From: Amycolatopsis rubida
GTDB lineage: Bacteria > Actinomycetota > Actinomycetes > Mycobacteriales > Pseudonocardiaceae
Direction of reading: 5' to 3'
Assembly (NCBI RefSeq): GCF_900115345.1
Contig: NZ_FOWC01000004.1
Coordinates: 1 to 64,000, forward strand
Length of the DNA: 64,000 nt
Part shown: positions 61,682 to 64,000 of the stretch, piece by piece
How the letters are laid out: each line of letters opens with the position of its first letter
How positions within the stretch are numbered: the stretch's first letter is position 1
Notes under the pieces: generated by a model
Told to the model about the DNA's origin: nothing
Database searches by the model: none
Seen by the model: only the letters and a program-made list of their open reading frames with translations
Position numbers and translations under genes: made by a program

Positions 61682-64000
61682 ATGACCAACCCGTTGATCG
61701 CGCCGGTGAAGGACTCCACGACCGCGATGTCCGGGATTCCTTTGCTGGAGGACGCGACCGGCCTCAAGACCGCGATCGAGAGCAAGAACTGGGCGGCCGT
61801 CGCGATCGGGGCGGTGGGGACCGCGCTCGACGTGCTCACCGCGGTGATGGATCCCTTCGGCGCGATCTTCGCCGCGGGGGTCGGGTGGCTGATGGAGCAC
61901 GTCGGGCCGCTCAAGGAGGCGCTCGACGCGCTTACCGGCAAGGCGGACGAAATCGCGTCCCAGGCGGAGACCTGGACGAATGTCGCCAAGGAACTCGAAG
62001 GCGTTTCGGCCGAACTGACCGAGCTGGTCAAGAAGGATCTGCAGGACTGGAACGGCGAAGCGGCCGACACCTACCGCAAAAAGGCCGAGGACACCTCCGC
62101 GCTGATCGCCAGCGCGCAGAAGGGCAGTGCGGGCGCGGCCAGCGGCGTCAAGACGGCGGGCGAGATCGTCGCGGCGGTCCGGTCGCTGGTGCGGGACACG
62201 ATCGCGGACCTGGTGGGGCACCTGATCTCCTGGGCGTTGCAGGTGCTGTTCACCGCCGGGATCGGGATGGCCTGGGTGGTGCCGCAGGTCGTCACCGCCG
62301 TCGCCAAGACCGCGTCGACCATCGCGAAGGTCACCTCGAAGCTGGTCAAGGCGCTCAAGGCGCTGGTCCCGCTGCTGAAAAAGGCGGGCGTGCTGTTCGA
62401 AGACGCCGGCAAGGCGTTGAAGGGGCTCAAGGGCGGCAAGGGAGCGCCGACGCACACTCCCCAGGACATCAACGTCAAGTCCGGGAACGGCACGAGGTCC
62501 CACCCCGGCGAGGACGAAGGCACGCACGCCTCCAGCGCCGGGGGAGACAGCGGGCACCACGGCACCACCCAGCCGAGCGGCAACCACGAGAGCGGCGGCG
62601 AGCACGGCGGCAGCGGAGGATCGGGCGGTCACACGTCGGCCGCCGGCAGTTCCTCCGCGGGAGGGGCCAGGGGAAACGGGGGCGACTCGCGCTCGCTCGA
62701 CAAACAGGGCGAGAACTCGCGCTCCCTCGACAACATCTGCACCACCGGCGACCCGATCGACGTCGCGAGCGGCCAGATGGTCATGGCCGAGACCGACGCG
62801 ACCTTCCTCAGCGCGTTGCCGATGGTTTTCGAGCGCACGCACTTCTCGTCGTTCCGCGCGGGCGGCTGGCTCGGCCCCGCCTGGGTGTCCACTTTGGACG
62901 AGCGGATCGAGGTGTACGAGGACCAGGTGTGGTTCGCCGGCGCGGACGGGATCGTCCAGGTGTTCCCCCGGCCCCGCGGCGACCAGTGGGTCGCCGCCGA
63001 GCACGGGCCCGCGCGGTATCTCGCCGAGGAGCCCGGCGGCGGATTCGTCCTCGAGGACCGCGAGGGCGAGCGGGTGCTGACCTTCGAACGAGGCACCAGC
63101 CCGGTCCGGCCGATCCGTTCGATCAGCGGCCGGGGCAAGGAGCACATCTTCTTCCAGCGCGACCAGCGCGGCACGCCGACCGCGATGCGGCACAGCGGAG
63201 GCCACCTGATCCAGATCGCCACCGAGGGCGGGCTCGTGACCGGGCTGTCCACCGTCACCAAGGACGGGGCCGAAGTGCCGCTGGTCCGCTACGGCTATAC
63301 CGACGGCAATCTCACCGAGATCACGAACGAATCCGGCCTCCCGTTCCGCTACGCCTACGACAGCATGGGGCGGATCGTCGGATGGACGGACCGCAACGGC
63401 GAGTGGTACCGCTTCCACTACGACCGCGAGGGCCGGGTCGTGCGCACCGAAGGCTCCGGCGACTGCCTCACCGTCACCATGGAATACGACCTGGCCGCCC
63501 GGATCACCCACGTCGTCGACTCGCTGGGCCGGCACAATGCCTACCACCTGAACGAAACCGGCCGGGTCGTGCGCGAGGTCGACCCGACGGGCGCGGCACG
63601 CGCCTACGAATGGGACGCGCTGGACCGCCTGGTCGGCGAAACCGACGAACTGGGCAGGCGGCGGATCTACCGCTACGACGACAGGAACAACCTGGTCGCC
63701 CTCCAGCGGGCGGACGGCACGGGATTGACCATCGAGCGCAACGACTTCGGCCAGGCCGTCCGCATGGTCGAGGCGCCGGGTGTCGAAACCCGGTGGGAAT
63801 ACGACGAACGCGGCAACGTGACCCGCGTAGTCGAACCGGGCGGCGGGACCACCAGCTACACCTACGACGAGTGGGGGCACGTCGCGTCGGTCACCGGTCC
63901 GAACGGCTCGACCCTGACCGTAGTGTCCGACGACGCCGGAAACCCGATCACCGTCACCGACCCCAGCGGCGCGACGACCGCCTACACCTACGACTGCTTC
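61682..64000 (+). CDS. RHS-repeat polymorphic toxin, N-terminal 773 residues (cut by window edge)
   Basis: Open to the window end with no stop. Residues about 1-140 are a helical WXG100-like module (KDLQDWNGEAADTYRKKAED carries the WxG turn), the usual T7SS/ESX targeting signal. A hydrophobic helical stretch follows (about 165-235), then a Gly/Ser/His-rich linker (about 265-350). A DUF6531-type start of the RHS shell follows (CTTGDPIDVASGQMVMAETD), and YD repeats (YGYTDGNLTEITNESG, YDSMGRIVGWTDRNGEW). The toxin tip lies beyond the window. An in-frame ATG at 61670 is an alternative start. Confidence 0.88.
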   Translation, partial: MTNPLIAPVKDSTTAMSGIPLLEDATGLKTAIESKNWAAVAIGAVGTALDVLTAVMDPFGAIFAAGVGWLMEHVGPLKEALDALTGKADEIASQAETWTNVAKELEGVSAELTELVKKDLQDWNGEAADTYRKKAEDTSALIASAQKGSAGAASGVKTAGEIVAAVRSLVRDTIADLVGHLISWALQVLFTAGIGMAWVVPQVVTAVAKTASTIAKVTSKLVKALKALVPLLKKAGVLFEDAGKALKGLKGGKGAPTHTPQDINVKSGNGTRSHPGEDEGTHASSAGGDSGHHGTTQPSGNHESGGEHGGSGGSGGHTSAAGSSSAGGARGNGGDSRSLDKQGENSRSLDNICTTGDPIDVASGQMVMAETDATFLSALPMVFERTHFSSFRAGGWLGPAWVSTLDERIEVYEDQVWFAGADGIVQVFPRPRGDQWVAAEHGPARYLAEEPGGGFVLEDREGERVLTFERGTSPVRPIRSISGRGKEHIFFQRDQRGTPTAMRHSGGHLIQIATEGGLVTGLSTVTKDGAEVPLVRYGYTDGNLTEITNESGLPFRYAYDSMGRIVGWTDRNGEWYRFHYDREGRVVRTEGSGDCLTVTMEYDLAARITHVVDSLGRHNAYHLNETGRVVREVDPTGAARAYEWDALDRLVGETDELGRRRIYRYDDRNNLVALQRADGTGLTIERNDFGQAVRMVEAPGVETRWEYDERGNVTRVVEPGGGTTSYTYDEWGHVASVTGPNGSTLTVVSDDAGNPITVTDPSGATTAYTYDCF

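Noticed and set aside
61562..63880. A 772-residue minus-strand open frame opposite the RHS gene
   Set aside because: Composition is typical antisense (Val/Gly/Arg/Asp), while the plus strand shows WXG and RHS repeats open to the window end.

Overview
The window looks like the chromosome of a high-GC actinomycete, most plausibly an Amycolatopsis-like member of the Pseudonocardiales. The evidence is strong GC bias in third codon positions, frequent GTG starts, a complete actinobacterial mce operon, a HelD-type helicase, a SepIVA-like DivIVA protein and the rpmF-rnc-fpg cluster. The genus is an inference. No rRNA, tRNA or CRISPR array was seen.

Layout. 1-5960 (minus strand): glycine cleavage operon gcvP-gcvT-gcvH-glyA-lipA behind a tandem glycine riboswitch. 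6063-10411: four coupled minus-strand genes resembling a gamma-glutamyl polyamine (Puu-like) pathway, with a palindromic operator upstream. 10551-15779: a stress-protein-like gene, a PadR/HAAS pair, an autoregulated TetR-Lnt-like pair, and fpg. 16009-20610: housekeeping genes rnc, rpmF, yceD-like, sepIVA-like, coaD and rsmD, plus a secreted tandem-domain ribonuclease. 20736-24508: helD, a luciferase-like oxidoreductase and the 5' part of an alpha/beta hydrolase.

24504-34059 is an integrated mobile element of about 9.55 kb with visibly lower GC. It splits the hydrolase between its nucleophile and its acid/histidine residues. It carries a large serine integrase, an HTH-TPR regulator, a RepA/DnaB-like ATPase, a long leftward operon of tiny cysteine-rich proteins coupled by 4-nt overlaps, and a 690-bp non-coding locus. 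That locus contains two bulged hairpins of identical geometry in inverted orientation around a 12-bp inverted repeat. No capsid, portal, terminase, relaxase or FtsK/Tra gene was recognised, so the element looks like a plasmid-like or satellite-type integrative element. It is the most interesting part of the window.

34058-44600: the hydrolase 3' part, then a complete mce locus (two YrbE permeases, MceA-F, two Mce-associated proteins with long repetitive N-terminal tails). 44635-49464: three modular secreted proteins and a secreted RCC1-like propeller. 49926-53631: a PucR-type regulator, a membrane protein/GntR pair with a 32-bp operator, and an arginase-family enzyme. 53751-64000: pyruvate carboxylase, a subtilisin-like protein with an altered oxyanion position, an erythromycin-esterase-like gene divergent from a TetR gene, an array of short hairpin repeats, an acetyltransferase, and the start of a WXG/RHS polymorphic-toxin gene that runs off the window.
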